Below are positions 46,467-56,099 of a stretch of 64,000 nucleotides of DNA, piece by piece. This DNA comes from Denitromonas iodatirespirans (lineage in GTDB: Bacteria; Pseudomonadota; Gammaproteobacteria; Burkholderiales; Rhodocyclaceae). The stretch lies in contig NZ_JAEKFT010000001.1 of NCBI RefSeq assembly GCF_018524365.1, forward strand, positions 124,001-188,000. The letters run 5' to 3'. Positions within the stretch are counted from its first letter, which is position 1. Each line of letters opens with the position of its first letter. The translations under genes and the position numbers were made by a program. The notes beneath the pieces were generated by a model. It made no database searches. It had not been told where the DNA came from and saw only the letters and a list, made by a program, of their open reading frames with translations.

Positions 46467-47755
46467 GGCAGAACGCACCGCGCCGGCACTTTCTCAAGGC
46501 CGCAGGCGCCACCTTCGCCATGCTGGTCACGCCGCTCGGCCATGCCATGCCGCGACTGCTGGCCGTGCGCATCTGGCCGGCCGAGGACTACACCCGGATC
46601 ACCCTCGAATCGCATGCCGAGATCAAGGCCTCGCACCTGATCGTCAAGAACCCGGAGCGCTTGGTCATCGACCTCGAAGGCGTGGAGTTCGACAGCGTGC
46701 TCAAGCATCTGCCCGACAGCGTGACCGGGGGTGACCCCTACATCCAGCTGATCCGCGCCGGGCGCAACCGCCCGGGTGTGGTGCGCGTGGTGGTCGAGCT
46801 CAAGCAGGAAATCAAACCGCAGATCTTCACCCTGCAGCCGGTCGGCGCCTATGGCCACCGCCTGGTGGTGGATCTCTACCCCACGCAGCCGATCGATCCG
46901 CTGCTGGCGCTGATCGAAAAGAACTCGCCCACCGAAGCGGCGATCGGCGACGCGCCGACGCCGAGCCGCGACGAGGCCGAACCGCAGACCGTGAAGCACG
47001 CCGAGCGGCGCGATCCGGCCGGCGAACGCAAGATGAACCGCTTGGTGACGGTGGCCATCGACCCCGGCCATGGCGGCGAGGACCCGGGCGCAGTCGGCCG
47101 GCGCGGCAGCTATGAAAAGAACGTCACGCTCAAGATCGCCCGTCTGCTGAAGAAGAAGATCGACGCCGAACCGGGCATGCGTGCCGTGCTGACGCGCGAC
47201 GGCGATTACTTCGTGCCGCTGCAGACACGGGTGCGCAAGGCCCGCGCGGTCAAGGCCGATCTGTTCCTGTCGATCCATGCCGACGCCTTCGTCAAACCGG
47301 ATGCGCGCGGCAGTTCGGTATTCGTGCTCTCCGAGCGCGGCGCGTCGAGCGCGGCGGCGCGCTGGCTGGCCAAACGCGAAAACGATGCCGACCTGATCGG
47401 CGGCGTGGCCATCGGCGGCCAGGACGGCCACCTGGCGCGCACCCTGCTCGACCTGTCGCAGACCGCCACCATCAACGACAGCATGAAGGTCGGCAAGGCC
47501 GTGCTGGCCGAGCTGGGCGACATCAACACGCTGCACAAGCGCGATGTCGAGCATGCCGGCTTTGCCGTGCTGAAGGCGCCGGACATCCCCTCGGTGCTGG
47601 TCGAAACCGCCTTCATCAGCAATCCGGAAGAAGAGCGCCGGCTCAACGACTCCGCCTACCAGGACAAGATGGCTCAGGCCATCCTGAAGGGCATCCGTCG
47701 CTACTTCGACGACAACCCGCCGCTGAACCGCACGCGCGTCGCCCAGCTCAACTAG
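46430..47755 (+). CDS. amiC: N-acetylmuramoyl-L-alanine amidase (AmiC type)
   Basis: 441 residues. An N-terminal twin-arginine signal (RRHFLKAAGATFAMLVTPLGHA) precedes an AMIN domain (about 40-150, LLAVRIWPAEDYTRITLES) and a C-terminal Amidase_3 domain (about 205-430). Zinc ligands are visible: PGHGGEDPGA, the Glu of YEKNVTLK, SIHADAF; a catalytic Glu is in VETAFISN. It is exported by Tat and cleaves septal peptidoglycan, the activity that FtsEX and EnvC control. It overlaps tsaE by 37 bp and converges on egtD with an 8-bp overlap. Confidence 0.94.
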   Translation: MRKKNSNEPRPVGQNAPRRHFLKAAGATFAMLVTPLGHAMPRLLAVRIWPAEDYTRITLESHAEIKASHLIVKNPERLVIDLEGVEFDSVLKHLPDSVTGGDPYIQLIRAGRNRPGVVRVVVELKQEIKPQIFTLQPVGAYGHRLVVDLYPTQPIDPLLALIEKNSPTEAAIGDAPTPSRDEAEPQTVKHAERRDPAGERKMNRLVTVAIDPGHGGEDPGAVGRRGSYEKNVTLKIARLLKKKIDAEPGMRAVLTRDGDYFVPLQTRVRKARAVKADLFLSIHADAFVKPDARGSSVFVLSERGASSAAARWLAKRENDADLIGGVAIGGQDGHLARTLLDLSQTATINDSMKVGKAVLAELGDINTLHKRDVEHAGFAVLKAPDIPSVLVETAFISNPEEERRLNDSAYQDKMAQAILKGIRRYFDDNPPLNRTRVAQLN

Positions 47756-48722
47756 GGCCTGCAGCCACCCGCAGGCAGTGCACGCTGAACAGCTGTTCAG
47801 CGTCGCACCACACCTGCTCGGTGACAAACCCCACTTCGGCCGCCAGGGCCGCGAATTGCGCCGGGCTGTACTTGTAGGAATTCTCGGTGTGGATGCCCTC
47901 GCCTTCGGCAAAGTCGAAGATCTGGCCAGCCACCTGGATGCGGGTGGGCCGACAGGCCTGCAGATGCATCTCGATCCGCCCGAGCGCCTCGTGGTAGAAG
48001 GCGCGGTGGACAAAGTCGTCGATCACCAGCTGCGCCCCCAGTTCCCGGACCATCCGCTTGAGCACGTTGCGATTGAACGCGGCGGTCACGCCGGCGGCGT
48101 CGTTGTAGGCGGCGTTGAGCCGGGCCGGGTCTTTCTTCAGATCGACCCCGATCAGCAAACGCCCGCCGGGCCCGACCATGCCGGCGACCCAGCGCAACAG
48201 GTCGCGCACGTCGTCCGGTTCGAAATTGCCGACGCTGGAGCCGGGGTAGAACACCACCCGGTGGGCCTCCGGCGACATCGGCGGCAGTGCGAACTGGCGC
48301 GTGTAATCCACGCAGGTGGCGCGCACCCGGATCTGCGGATAGTCGCGCGCAATCCCCAGCGCGGAATCCCGCAGATGCGTCAGTGAGATGTCGAGCGGCA
48401 GGTATTCGGCCGGCCGCAACACGTCGAGCAGGCTACGGATCTTGATGTCGCTGCCGCTGCCCAACTCGATCAGCGCGGCCTGCCGGCCAAGGCGCTCGGC
48501 GATCTCGCGGCCATGCGCGCGCAGCAGACCGATCTCGGTGCGCGTCGGGTAGTACTCGGGTTGGCACGTGATCGCGTCGAACAGCTGCGAGCCCTCGGCA
48601 TCGTAAAAGAACTTCGGGGGAATGCGCCGGGGGCTCACGGCCAGGCCGGCGAGGACTTCGCGCCGGAAGTCGGCCACGGCGGGCTTGAGGTCGTGCAACT
48701 CGAAATTGGCCGGTTCTGTCAT
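47748..48722 (-). CDS. egtD: L-histidine N(alpha)-methyltransferase
   Basis: 324 residues, first step of ergothioneine synthesis (trimethylation of histidine to hercynine). Features: FRREVLAGLAVSPRRIPPKFFYDAEGSQLFDAIT and LPRTEIGLL-type EYYPTRTEIGLLR, SAM motif ALIELGSGSDIKIRSLL, and VVFYPGSSVGNF. ATG 48720-48722 overlaps the stop of egtB by 4 bp. The last codons overlap the end of amiC on the other strand by 8 bp. Confidence 0.95.
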   Translation of the reverse strand: MTEPANFELHDLKPAVADFRREVLAGLAVSPRRIPPKFFYDAEGSQLFDAITCQPEYYPTRTEIGLLRAHGREIAERLGRQAALIELGSGSDIKIRSLLDVLRPAEYLPLDISLTHLRDSALGIARDYPQIRVRATCVDYTRQFALPPMSPEAHRVVFYPGSSVGNFEPDDVRDLLRWVAGMVGPGGRLLIGVDLKKDPARLNAAYNDAAGVTAAFNRNVLKRMVRELGAQLVIDDFVHRAFYHEALGRIEMHLQACRPTRIQVAGQIFDFAEGEGIHTENSYKYSPAQFAALAAEVGFVTEQVWCDAEQLFSVHCLRVAAGPS

Positions 48723-50005
48723 GTCGGGTCCTGCGCCAGGCGGATGCCCTGGAACTGCCAGCGCTCCTGGGGATAGAAGAAGTTGCGATAGGTGGCGCGC
48801 ACATGGCCGACCGGCGTGGCGCAGGAGCCGCCGCGCAAGACCATCTGCCCGGACATGAACTTGCCGTTGTACTCGCCGAGCGCCCCCGCCGGCGGCCGAT
48901 AGCCGGGGTAGGCCAGATAGGCCGAGGCGGTGTGCTCCCACACATCGCCGAAGAGCTGCACCAGGCCGTCGCCGGTGGCCGCCTGCGGATGCAGCAGGCC
49001 GTGATCGACAAAGTTGCCCAGCACCGGCGCCTGGGCGGCGGCCACTTCCCACTCCGCTTCGGTGGGCAGGCGTGCGCCGGCCCACGTGGCGTAGGCGTCG
49101 GCCTCGAAATAGCTCACATGCGACACCGGCGCCGCCAGATCGAGCGGGCGCAGACCGCCGAGGGTGAACTCATGCCAATCGCCGTCGATGCGCTCCCAGT
49201 AGCGCGGCGCGCTCCAGCGCCCAGCCTGCGCCGTGGCCCAACCGTCGGACAGCCACAGCGCCGGATTGCGGTAGCCACCGGCATCGACGAAGGCGAGGTA
49301 CTCGGCATTGGTCACCGGCCGGTTGGCCAGGGCATAGGGGCGGAGGAACACCTTGTGGCGCGGGCGCTCGTTGTCATAGCTGAACCCTTCGCCATCATCG
49401 CCACAGGCGAGCAAACCGCCCTCGAATGCCTGCCAGGCCAGCGGCAGCGCATCGACCGAGCGCGGCGCCGCCAGGTCGGCGCGGTAGGCCGGGCGCAGCG
49501 GGTTGACCGAAAAGTGCTGCTTGACGTCGGTGAGCAGCAACTCCTGGTGCTGCTGCTCGTGATTGAGGCCGATCGCCAGGCGCGACTGCACCGTCGGCCA
49601 CAGGTCCTCGCCGATCTGGTCGACCAGCGCCGCCATGGCGCCATCCACATGCGCCCGGTAGCGATACACCTCGGCCACCGTGGGCCGCGACAGATGCCCC
49701 CGATCGGGCCGAGGATGGAACTGGCCGACCTGCTCGTAGTAGGAGTTGAACAGCGTCCGGTAAGCCGGATCGAAGACCCGGTAGCCGGGCAGAAAGGGTT
49801 CGAGCAGAAAGGTCTCGAAAAACCAGCTCACATGGGCCAGATGCCACTTGGGCGGGCTGGCAAAGTCGGCGGTCTGCAGCCCGTAGTCTTCCACGCACAG
49901 CGGTGTGCACAAGGCCTCGCTGGCGGCGCGGACGCGGCGGTAGGCGCCTGCCCACGCGCTGCGGTCGCCGACGTGGGCCGGATCGGTGTCAGTCAGGTCG
50001 GTCAT
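48719..50005 (-). CDS. egtB: Ergothioneine biosynthesis sulfoxide synthase EgtB
   Basis: 428 residues joining hercynine with a thiol using iron and O2. The N-terminal DinB-like domain has HLAHVSWFFETFLL and the iron motif region NHEQQHQELLLTD. The C-terminal FGE-sulfatase-like domain has RPVTNAEYLAFV, RLPTEAEWEVAAA, LFGDVWEHTASAY and MVLRGGSCATP. The start is ATG 50003-50005 with GAGGGG upstream. With egtD this makes a two-gene cluster without egtC or egtE, as in many proteobacteria. Confidence 0.94.
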   Translation of the reverse strand: MTDLTDTDPAHVGDRSAWAGAYRRVRAASEALCTPLCVEDYGLQTADFASPPKWHLAHVSWFFETFLLEPFLPGYRVFDPAYRTLFNSYYEQVGQFHPRPDRGHLSRPTVAEVYRYRAHVDGAMAALVDQIGEDLWPTVQSRLAIGLNHEQQHQELLLTDVKQHFSVNPLRPAYRADLAAPRSVDALPLAWQAFEGGLLACGDDGEGFSYDNERPRHKVFLRPYALANRPVTNAEYLAFVDAGGYRNPALWLSDGWATAQAGRWSAPRYWERIDGDWHEFTLGGLRPLDLAAPVSHVSYFEADAYATWAGARLPTEAEWEVAAAQAPVLGNFVDHGLLHPQAATGDGLVQLFGDVWEHTASAYLAYPGYRPPAGALGEYNGKFMSGQMVLRGGSCATPVGHVRATYRNFFYPQERWQFQGIRLAQDPT

Positions 50006-50141
50006 CAGGCGCCCCTCACGGATCAACCCTGCCAGCAAACCAAATGCACACGCCATGCGTCAAGCGCAACGATCCTGCGGCGTTTGTCGGCAACGGACTT
50101 GCGGCGGCGCACCAAGCGCCCGAAAATCGACGCCTTGGGGC

Positions 50142-50147
50142 TATAAT
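50142..50147 (+). promoter_or_regulatory. Consensus -10 element before ribF
   Basis: A perfect TATAAT, 21 bp before the ribF start. No good -35 hexamer is visible, but the position and the short leader suit the promoter of the ribF-ileS-lspA operon. Confidence 0.5.
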
Positions 50148-50168
50148 TGCCGCTTTTTTCAGGCGCTT

Positions 50169-51113
50169 ATGCAGGTTACACGCGGCGACGCGGAACAGGC
50201 TCCGACCGCCTCGGTGCTGACCATCGGCAACTTCGATGGCATCCACCGCGGGCACCAGGCCCTGCTCCGCCTCCTTACGGACAAGGCGCACACGTTGGGT
50301 TTGCCGGCGGTCGTGCTGACCTTCGAACCGCACCCGCGCGAGTATTTCTCGCCCGGCAAGGCCCCCGCTCGCCTGGCCTCCCTGCGCGAAAAGCTGCTGC
50401 TGCTGGCCGCCGCCGGGGTGGACATCACCCGCATCATCCGCTTCAACGCCCGCTTTGCCGCCGTCACCGCCGAGCACTTCATCGAGACGGTGCTGGTGCG
50501 CAATCTCAAGGTGCGCCACCTGATCATCGGCGACGACTTCCGCTTCGGCGCCGGGCGCAAGGGCGACTTCGCCATGCTCCAGGCCGCCGGCGAGCGCTTC
50601 GGTTTCGTGGTCGAAGCCATGCCCACCCATGCGTGCGATACCGAGCGCGTCTCCAGCTCGGCGGTGCGCGCAGCGCTGGCCGAGGGCAACCTGGATCGTG
50701 CCGCCATGCTGCTGGGCCGCGCCTACAGCATCGCCGGGCGGGTCATCCATGGCGACAAGATCGGTCGCAAGCTGGGCTACCCGACGGCCAACATCCAGCT
50801 CAAGGGCCGCCACCCGCCGCTGTCGGGCGTGTATGCCGTGGCCATCGAAGGCCTGGGCGACGCGTTGCGCCCGGCTGTGGCCAGCGTGGGCGTGCGCCCC
50901 ACCGTCAATAGCGCCGGCCGGCCGACGCTGGAAGTGCATCTGTTCGACTTCGATCAGGACTGCTACGGTGCGCATTTGCGGGTGCACTTCCTGCACAAGC
51001 TGCGCGACGAGCAGAAGTTCGACTCCTTCGACGCGCTGACCGCCCAGATCGCCCGTGACGCCGATGCCGCCCGCGCCTGGCTCTCCCACAATTCGCTCGA
51101 TACTTCACGCTAA
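50169..51113 (+). CDS. ribF: Bifunctional riboflavin kinase/FAD synthetase
   Basis: 314 residues. The N-terminal nucleotidyltransferase carries VLTIGNFDGIHRGHQALL and IIGDDFRFGAGRKGDF, with VSSSAVRAALAEG; the C-terminal flavokinase carries GDKIGRKLGYPTANI. It produces FMN and FAD in the cytosol. The start is the short form after the TATAAT; a longer frame to 49986 runs through the promoter and was rejected. It starts a ribF-ileS-lspA-fkpB-ispH transcript, with ileS 9 bp later. Confidence 0.95.
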   Translation: MQVTRGDAEQAPTASVLTIGNFDGIHRGHQALLRLLTDKAHTLGLPAVVLTFEPHPREYFSPGKAPARLASLREKLLLLAAAGVDITRIIRFNARFAAVTAEHFIETVLVRNLKVRHLIIGDDFRFGAGRKGDFAMLQAAGERFGFVVEAMPTHACDTERVSSSAVRAALAEGNLDRAAMLLGRAYSIAGRVIHGDKIGRKLGYPTANIQLKGRHPPLSGVYAVAIEGLGDALRPAVASVGVRPTVNSAGRPTLEVHLFDFDQDCYGAHLRVHFLHKLRDEQKFDSFDALTAQIARDADAARAWLSHNSLDTSR

Positions 51114-51122
51114 AGAACCGCA

Positions 51123-53921
51123 ATGGCCGACTACCGCACGACGCTCAATCTCCCCGACACCCCCTTCCCGATGCGCGGCAACCTGCCCAAGCGCGAGCCG
51201 GGCTGGGTTCAGGACTGGCAGCAGCGCAAGCTCTACCAGAAGATTCGCCAGGCGTCGGCCGGCCGGCCGAAGTTCGTGCTGCACGATGGCCCGCCGTATG
51301 CCAACGGCAATCTTCACCTCGGCCATGCGCTGAACAAGATTCTCAAGGACATCATCGTCCGCTCCAAGACCCTGGCCGGCTACGACGCGCCCTATGTGCC
51401 GGGCTGGGACTGCCACGGCCTGCCGATCGAGCACAAGGTGGAAGTCACCCACGGCAAGGGCCTGCCCGCCGACAAGGTGCGCGAGCTGTGCCGCGCCTAC
51501 GCCGCCGAGCAGGTGGATATCCAGAAAGCGGAGTTCATCCGTCTCGGCGTCCTGGGCGACTGGGACCGGCCCTACCTGACCATGAACTTCGCCAACGAAG
51601 CCGGCGAGATCCGCGCGCTGGCCAAGATGGTCGAGGCCGGCTATGTGTTCAAGGGCCTCAAGCCGGTGAACTGGTGCTTCGACTGCGGCTCGGCGCTGGC
51701 CGAGGCCGAGGTGGAGTACGCCGACAAGCAGTCGCCGCAGATCGATGTGGCCTTCCCGGTCGGCGAGGCCGATAAGCTGGCTGCCGCCTTCGGCCTGAAC
51801 ACGCTGGCCAAGCCGGCCTTCGCCGTGATCTGGACCACCACGCCCTGGACGATCCCGGTCAACCAGGCGCTCAACATGCACCCCGAGTTCGACTACGCCC
51901 TGGTCGACGTCGGCGATCGGTTGCTGGTGCTGGCGAGCGAGTTGGTCGAGGCCTGCCTGGGCCGTTACAAGCTGGAAGGCAGCGTGCTGGCCACCGCCAA
52001 GGGCGCGGCCTTCGACCGCATCGAATTCCGCCACCCCTTCTACGACCGCGTCTCGCCCGTGTACCTGGCCGACTACGTGGGCCTCGACGCCGGCACTGGC
52101 ATCGTGCACTCCTCGCCCGCGCATGGCGTGGACGACTTCAACGCCTGGCATGCCTACGGCCGCACGAATGACGAGATCCTCACCCCGGTGATGGGCGACG
52201 GCCACTATGTGCCCGACCTGCCCTTCTTCGGCGGCCAGATGATCTGGAAGGCCAACCCGAATATCGTCGCCAAGATCGAAGAAGTCGGCTGCCTGCTCGC
52301 GCACCTGAAGATCACCCACAGCTACATGCACTGCTGGCGCCACAAAACGCCGGTGATCTACCGCGCCACGGCGCAGTGGTTCGTCGGCATGGACCGCCGG
52401 GTGGCCGACGGCTCCACCCTGCGCGAGCGCGCGCTCAAGGGCGTGGACGACACCCGCTTCTACCCCTCGTGGGGCCAGTCGCGCCTGCATGCCATGATCG
52501 CCAACCGGCCTGACTGGTGCATCTCGCGCCAGCGCAACTGGGGCGTGCCGATCCCCTTCTTCCTGCACAAGGAAACCGGCGAGCTGCATCCGCGCACCGT
52601 CGAGCTGATGGAACAAGTCGCCCAGCGCGTCGACCAGGAAGGCATCGAAGCCTGGTTCAAGCTTGACCCGGCCGAACTGCTCGGTGACGAGGCGACCCTA
52701 TACACCAAGATCAGCGACACGCTCGACGTGTGGTTCGACTCCGGCACCACGCACTGGCACGTGCTGCGCGGCTCGCACCACGACGGCCACGCCACCGGTC
52801 CGCGCGCCGACCTCTACCTCGAAGGCTCCGACCAGCATCGCGGCTGGTTCCATTCCTCGCTGCTCACCGGCTGCGCCATCGATGGACACCCGCCCTACAA
52901 AGGGCTGCTGACGCACGGTTTCACGGTCGATCAACAAGGCCGGAAGATGAGCAAGTCGCTCGGCAATACGATCCTGCCGCAGGAAGTCTCCGACAAACTC
53001 GGCGCCGAGATCCTGCGCCTGTGGGTCGCCAGCACCGACTACTCCGGCGAATTGGCCATGTCCAAGGAGATTCTCGATCGCGTGGTCGAAGGCTATCGCC
53101 GCATCCGCAACACGCTGCGCTTCCTGCTCGCCAACACCGCCGACTTCGACATCGAGAAGAACGGCGTGCCGGTCGAACAATGGCTGGACGTCGACCGCTA
53201 CGCACTGGCCTTCACCCGACAGCTGGTGCAACAGGCCGAGGCCGACTACGCCACCTTCGAATTCCATCGCGTGGTGCAGGCGATGCAGATCTTCTGCTCG
53301 GAAGAACTCGGCGCCTTCTACCTCGACATCCTCAAGGACCGCCTCTACACCACGGCCGAGAACTCACCCGCACGCCGCGCCGCGCAGACCGCGCTGTGGC
53401 ACATCACCCAGACCCTGGTCAAGCTGATGGCGCCGATCCTGTCCTTCACCGCCGAGGAGATCTGGGCGCTGATCGGCAGCGGCGAGGACGACAGCGTGAT
53501 GCTGCACACCTGGCATGTGCTGCCCGAGCAGGCCAACGAGGGCGAGCTGATCGCCCGCTGGGAGATCATCCGCGAAGCCCGCGCCGACGTGCAGAAGCAG
53601 CTCGAAGCCCTGCGCACCACCGGCGCCATCGGCTCGGCGCTGCAGGCCGAGGTGGTGGTCAAGGCCGCCCCCGAGCGCCTGGCCGCGCTGGCCTCGCTGG
53701 GCGAGGACCTGCGCCTGGTGCTGCAGACCTCGGCCGCCACGCTGGAGGCGGTCAACAGCGAAGACGAACAGCGGGTCGACGCCGTCGCCTCCGAACACAC
53801 CAAATGCGAGCGCTGCTGGCACTACCGACCGGAAGTCGGCTCGATCCCCGATCACCCCGCCCTGTGCAGCCGCTGCCACAGCAATCTGCATGGCGACGGC
53901 GAAGCCCGTAGCCATGCATAG
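51123..53921 (+). CDS. ileS: Isoleucine--tRNA ligase
   Basis: 932 residues, class I. The HIGH motif is [11 protein letters not shown] (about residue 60) and the KMSKS motif is KMSKSLGN (about 608). The editing CP1 domain has WTTTPWTIP and [13 protein letters not shown]-terminal zinc ribbon is formed by CERCWHYR and CSRCHSNL. Its ATG follows the ribF stop by 9 bp. The triple 78-bp repeat begins 9 bp after its stop. Confidence 0.98.
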   Translation: MADYRTTLNLPDTPFPMRGNLPKREPGWVQDWQQRKLYQKIRQASAGRPKFVLHDGPPYANGNLHLGHALNKILKDIIVRSKTLAGYDAPYVPGWDCHGLPIEHKVEVTHGKGLPADKVRELCRAYAAEQVDIQKAEFIRLGVLGDWDRPYLTMNFANEAGEIRALAKMVEAGYVFKGLKPVNWCFDCGSALAEAEVEYADKQSPQIDVAFPVGEADKLAAAFGLNTLAKPAFAVIWTTTPWTIPVNQALNMHPEFDYALVDVGDRLLVLASELVEACLGRYKLEGSVLATAKGAAFDRIEFRHPFYDRVSPVYLADYVGLDAGTGIVHSSPAHGVDDFNAWHAYGRTNDEILTPVMGDGHYVPDLPFFGGQMIWKANPNIVAKIEEVGCLLAHLKITHSYMHCWRHKTPVIYRATAQWFVGMDRRVADGSTLRERALKGVDDTRFYPSWGQSRLHAMIANRPDWCISRQRNWGVPIPFFLHKETGELHPRTVELMEQVAQRVDQEGIEAWFKLDPAELLGDEATLYTKISDTLDVWFDSGTTHWHVLRGSHHDGHATGPRADLYLEGSDQHRGWFHSSLLTGCAIDGHPPYKGLLTHGFTVDQQGRKMSKSLGNTILPQEVSDKLGAEILRLWVASTDYSGELAMSKEILDRVVEGYRRIRNTLRFLLANTADFDIEKNGVPVEQWLDVDRYALAFTRQLVQQAEADYATFEFHRVVQAMQIFCSEELGAFYLDILKDRLYTTAENSPARRAAQTALWHITQTLVKLMAPILSFTAEEIWALIGSGEDDSVMLHTWHVLPEQANEGELIARWEIIREARADVQKQLEALRTTGAIGSALQAEVVVKAAPERLAALASLGEDLRLVLQTSAATLEAVNSEDEQRVDAVASEHTKCERCWHYRPEVGSIPDHPALCSRCHSNLHGDGEARSHA

Positions 53922-53930
53922 AGAAAAAAG

Positions 53931-54008
53931 GCCCCCACGCTCACTGCGTTCGCTGCCCCCCGAGGGGGCGGCGCCCGCCCTTGGGGCGGCCCGGCGGGCG
54001 GGCGGTCG
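53931..54008 (+). repeat. 78-bp tandem repeat, copy 1
   Basis: Starts GCCCCCACGCTCACTGCG. The unit contains a GCCCCC/GGGGGC hairpin and a CGCCCGCC/GGCGGGCG hairpin. Read in the frame of the ATG at 53890 it encodes PPRSLRSLPPEGAAPAL. Confidence 0.93.
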
Positions 54009-54086
54009 GCCCCCACGCTCACTGCGTTCGCTGCCCCCCGAGGGGGCGGCGCCCGCCCTTGGGGCGGCCCGGCGGGCGGGCGGGCG
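54009..54086 (+). repeat. 78-bp tandem repeat, copy 2
   Basis: Same length and phase as copy 1. The visible difference is near its end (GGGC where copy 1 has GGTC). Confidence 0.93.
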
Positions 54087-54164
54087 GCCCCCACGCTCAC
54101 TGCGTTCGCTGCCCCCCGAGGGGGCGGCGCCCGTCCTTGGGGCGGCCCGGCGGGCGGGCGGTCT
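54087..54164 (+). repeat. 78-bp tandem repeat, copy 3
   Basis: Same unit with one C-to-T change in the middle (CCGTCC for CCGCCC) and a different last three bases. It ends 3 bp before the lspA start codon. The frame from ATG 53890 stops at TGA 54166-54168, sharing one base with the lspA ATG. Confidence 0.93.
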
Positions 54165-54167
54165 CTG

Positions 54168-54662
54168 ATGCGTCCGCGTTTCAGCCTGTGGCTGGCTTTT
54201 TCCGGCGTGGTGGTGGTGCTCGACCAGTTGAGCAAGAAGATCGTGCTCGCTCAGCTGGTGCCGGGCGAGTCGATCCCGGTCACCGACTTCTTCAACCTGG
54301 TGCTGTTGTTCAATCCGGGCGCGGCCTTCAGCTTTCTGGCCGATCACTCGGGCTGGCAGCGCTGGTTCTTTACCGGTCTGGCCGCCATCATCTGCCTGTG
54401 GCTGGGTCGGCTGATGTACCAACATCAGCATGAACGCCTGCAGCCCTTCGCCTTCGCGCTGATCATCGGTGGCGCGATCGGCAACGTGATCGACCGGCTC
54501 AGCATCGGCGCCGTGGTCGACTTCCTGTACTTCCACGTGGGTCGCTACGGCTGGCCCGCGTTCAATCTGGCCGACTCGGCCATCACGCTGGGCGTCGGGC
54601 TGATGCTCTGGGCGCAGTTCCGCCCGTCCAGCCAGGCCTCGCCCAAGGAGAACCATTCGTGA
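54168..54662 (+). CDS. lspA: Lipoprotein signal peptidase (signal peptidase II)
   Basis: 164 residues with four transmembrane helices. The two catalytic aspartates lie in GNVIDR and FNLADSAI; VVLDQLSKK is the N-terminal conserved motif. It cleaves the signal peptides of lipidated prolipoproteins (such as LolB here) in the inner membrane. There is no clear Shine-Dalgarno because the 78-bp repeat array abuts the ATG, leaving only TCTCTG before it. The stop overlaps the fkpB start. Confidence 0.96.
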   Translation: MRPRFSLWLAFSGVVVVLDQLSKKIVLAQLVPGESIPVTDFFNLVLLFNPGAAFSFLADHSGWQRWFFTGLAAIICLWLGRLMYQHQHERLQPFAFALIIGGAIGNVIDRLSIGAVVDFLYFHVGRYGWPAFNLADSAITLGVGLMLWAQFRPSSQASPKENHS

Positions 54663-55087
54663 CGCGCACCATCCAATCCAACAGCCTGGTCACGCTCAAC
54701 TACCGCATTTCGCTGGAGAGCGGCCAGCCGGTGATCAGCACCTTCGAGGGCAAACCGGCCACGCTGCAGCTGGGTGCCAACGAAATGATGCCGCAGCTCG
54801 AGGCTCGCCTCGCCGGCCTCGAGGACGGCAGCTACCACAGCTTCACGCTGACGCCCGAGGAGGCCTTCGGCCCCTACCGGCCGGAATTGGTCGAGACGGT
54901 GCGCCGCCAGGACATGCCGGACGAGCCGATCGAGGCCATGAGCATCATGGAGTTCGTGGCGCCGGACGGTTCGCGCTATTCCGGCCTGGTGCGCGAGATC
55001 GACGACACGCAGGCCAAGGTGGACTTCAACCACCCGCTGGCCGGCAAGACCATCACCCTGGATGTCGAAGTGATCGGCATCCTCTGA
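54659..55087 (+). CDS. fkpB: FKBP-type peptidyl-prolyl cis-trans isomerase (SlpA/FkpB)
   Basis: 142 residues of the SlyD-like FKBP type ([42 protein letters not shown], and [21 protein letters not shown]). It is a small cytosolic proline isomerase and chaperone. The start is GTG 54659-54661, overlapping the lspA stop by 4 bp. The order lspA-fkpB-ispH matches E. coli. Confidence 0.93.
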   Translation: MTRTIQSNSLVTLNYRISLESGQPVISTFEGKPATLQLGANEMMPQLEARLAGLEDGSYHSFTLTPEEAFGPYRPELVETVRRQDMPDEPIEAMSIMEFVAPDGSRYSGLVREIDDTQAKVDFNHPLAGKTITLDVEVIGIL

Positions 55088-55100
55088 ACGGCTTCACATC

Positions 55101-56033
55101 ATGACCGACAAGGAAATCCTGCTCGCCAACCCCCGTGGCTTCTGCGCCGGGGTCGAGCGCGCCATCGAGATCGTCGAACAGGCGCTGATCCGCTTCGGCG
55201 CGCCGATCTATGTGCGCCACGAAGTGGTGCACAACAAGTTCGTGGTCGACGACCTGCGCGCCAAGGGGGCGATCTTCGTCGAGGAACTGGACGAAGTGCC
55301 CGACGGCAACACCGTGATCTTCAGCGCCCACGGCGTGCCCCTGTCGGTGCGTGCCGAGGCCGACGCACGCGGCCTGCGCGTGTACGACGCCACCTGCCCG
55401 CTGGTCACCAAGGTGCACCTCGAAGTGTCTCGCATGCGCGCCCAGGGCAAGGAAATCGTCATGATCGGCCACAAGGGCCACCCGGAGGTGGAAGGCACCA
55501 TGGGCCAGGTGGACAGCGGCATCCTGCTGGCCGAGAGCGTCGCTGACGTGGCCACGCTGCAGGTCGCCGACCCCGAGCAGCTCGCCTATGTCACCCAGAC
55601 CACGCTGTCGGTGGACGACGCCGCGGCCATCGTCACCGCGCTGCGCGAGCGCTTCCCGAACATCGTCGGCCCCAAAAAGGACGACATCTGCTACGCCACC
55701 CAGAACCGCCAGGACGCCGTGAAGTTCATGGCCCCACAGGTCGATCTGGTGCTGGTGGTCGGTTCGCAGAACAGCTCCAACTCCAACCGCCTGCGCGAAG
55801 TGGCCGCGCTGCGCGGCGTGGACGCCTACCTGGTGGAAAACGCCGACGCCATCGAGCCGGCCTGGCTGGACGGCAAGCGGCGCATCGGCGTCACCGCCGG
55901 TGCCTCGGCGCCCGAAGTGCTGGTCTCGGCCGTCATCGACCGGCTCAAGTCGCTCGGCGCGCCGTCGGTGCGCACGCTCGAAGGCGCCGCCGAAAACGTC
56001 ACCTTTCCGCTGCCCAAGTCGCTGGTCGGCTGA
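55101..56033 (+). CDS. ispH: 4-hydroxy-3-methylbut-2-enyl diphosphate reductase
   Basis: 310 residues, last step of the MEP pathway, producing IPP and DMAPP. The three Fe-S cysteines are in [24 protein letters not shown] and [13 protein letters not shown]. Further conserved sequence: [10 protein letters not shown] and [14 protein letters not shown]. It is the last gene of the ribF operon and is followed by a strong terminator. Confidence 0.97.
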   Translation: MTDKEILLANPRGFCAGVERAIEIVEQALIRFGAPIYVRHEVVHNKFVVDDLRAKGAIFVEELDEVPDGNTVIFSAHGVPLSVRAEADARGLRVYDATCPLVTKVHLEVSRMRAQGKEIVMIGHKGHPEVEGTMGQVDSGILLAESVADVATLQVADPEQLAYVTQTTLSVDDAAAIVTALRERFPNIVGPKKDDICYATQNRQDAVKFMAPQVDLVLVVGSQNSSNSNRLREVAALRGVDAYLVENADAIEPAWLDGKRRIGVTAGASAPEVLVSAVIDRLKSLGAPSVRTLEGAAENVTFPLPKSLVG

Positions 56034-56050
56034 GCGGCAGGGCACACACA

Positions 56051-56085
56051 AACGACAACGGGGCCGCACGGCCCCGTTGTCGTTT
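56051..56085. terminator. Bidirectional terminator between ispH and the Rieske gene
   Basis: A 15-bp perfect stem (AACGACAACGGGGCC and its complement) with a GCAC loop, then TTT on the right. An A-rich left flank lets it act for the minus-strand oxygenase gene as well. Confidence 0.85.
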
Positions 56086-56099
56086 CCGGCATCCTGCGA

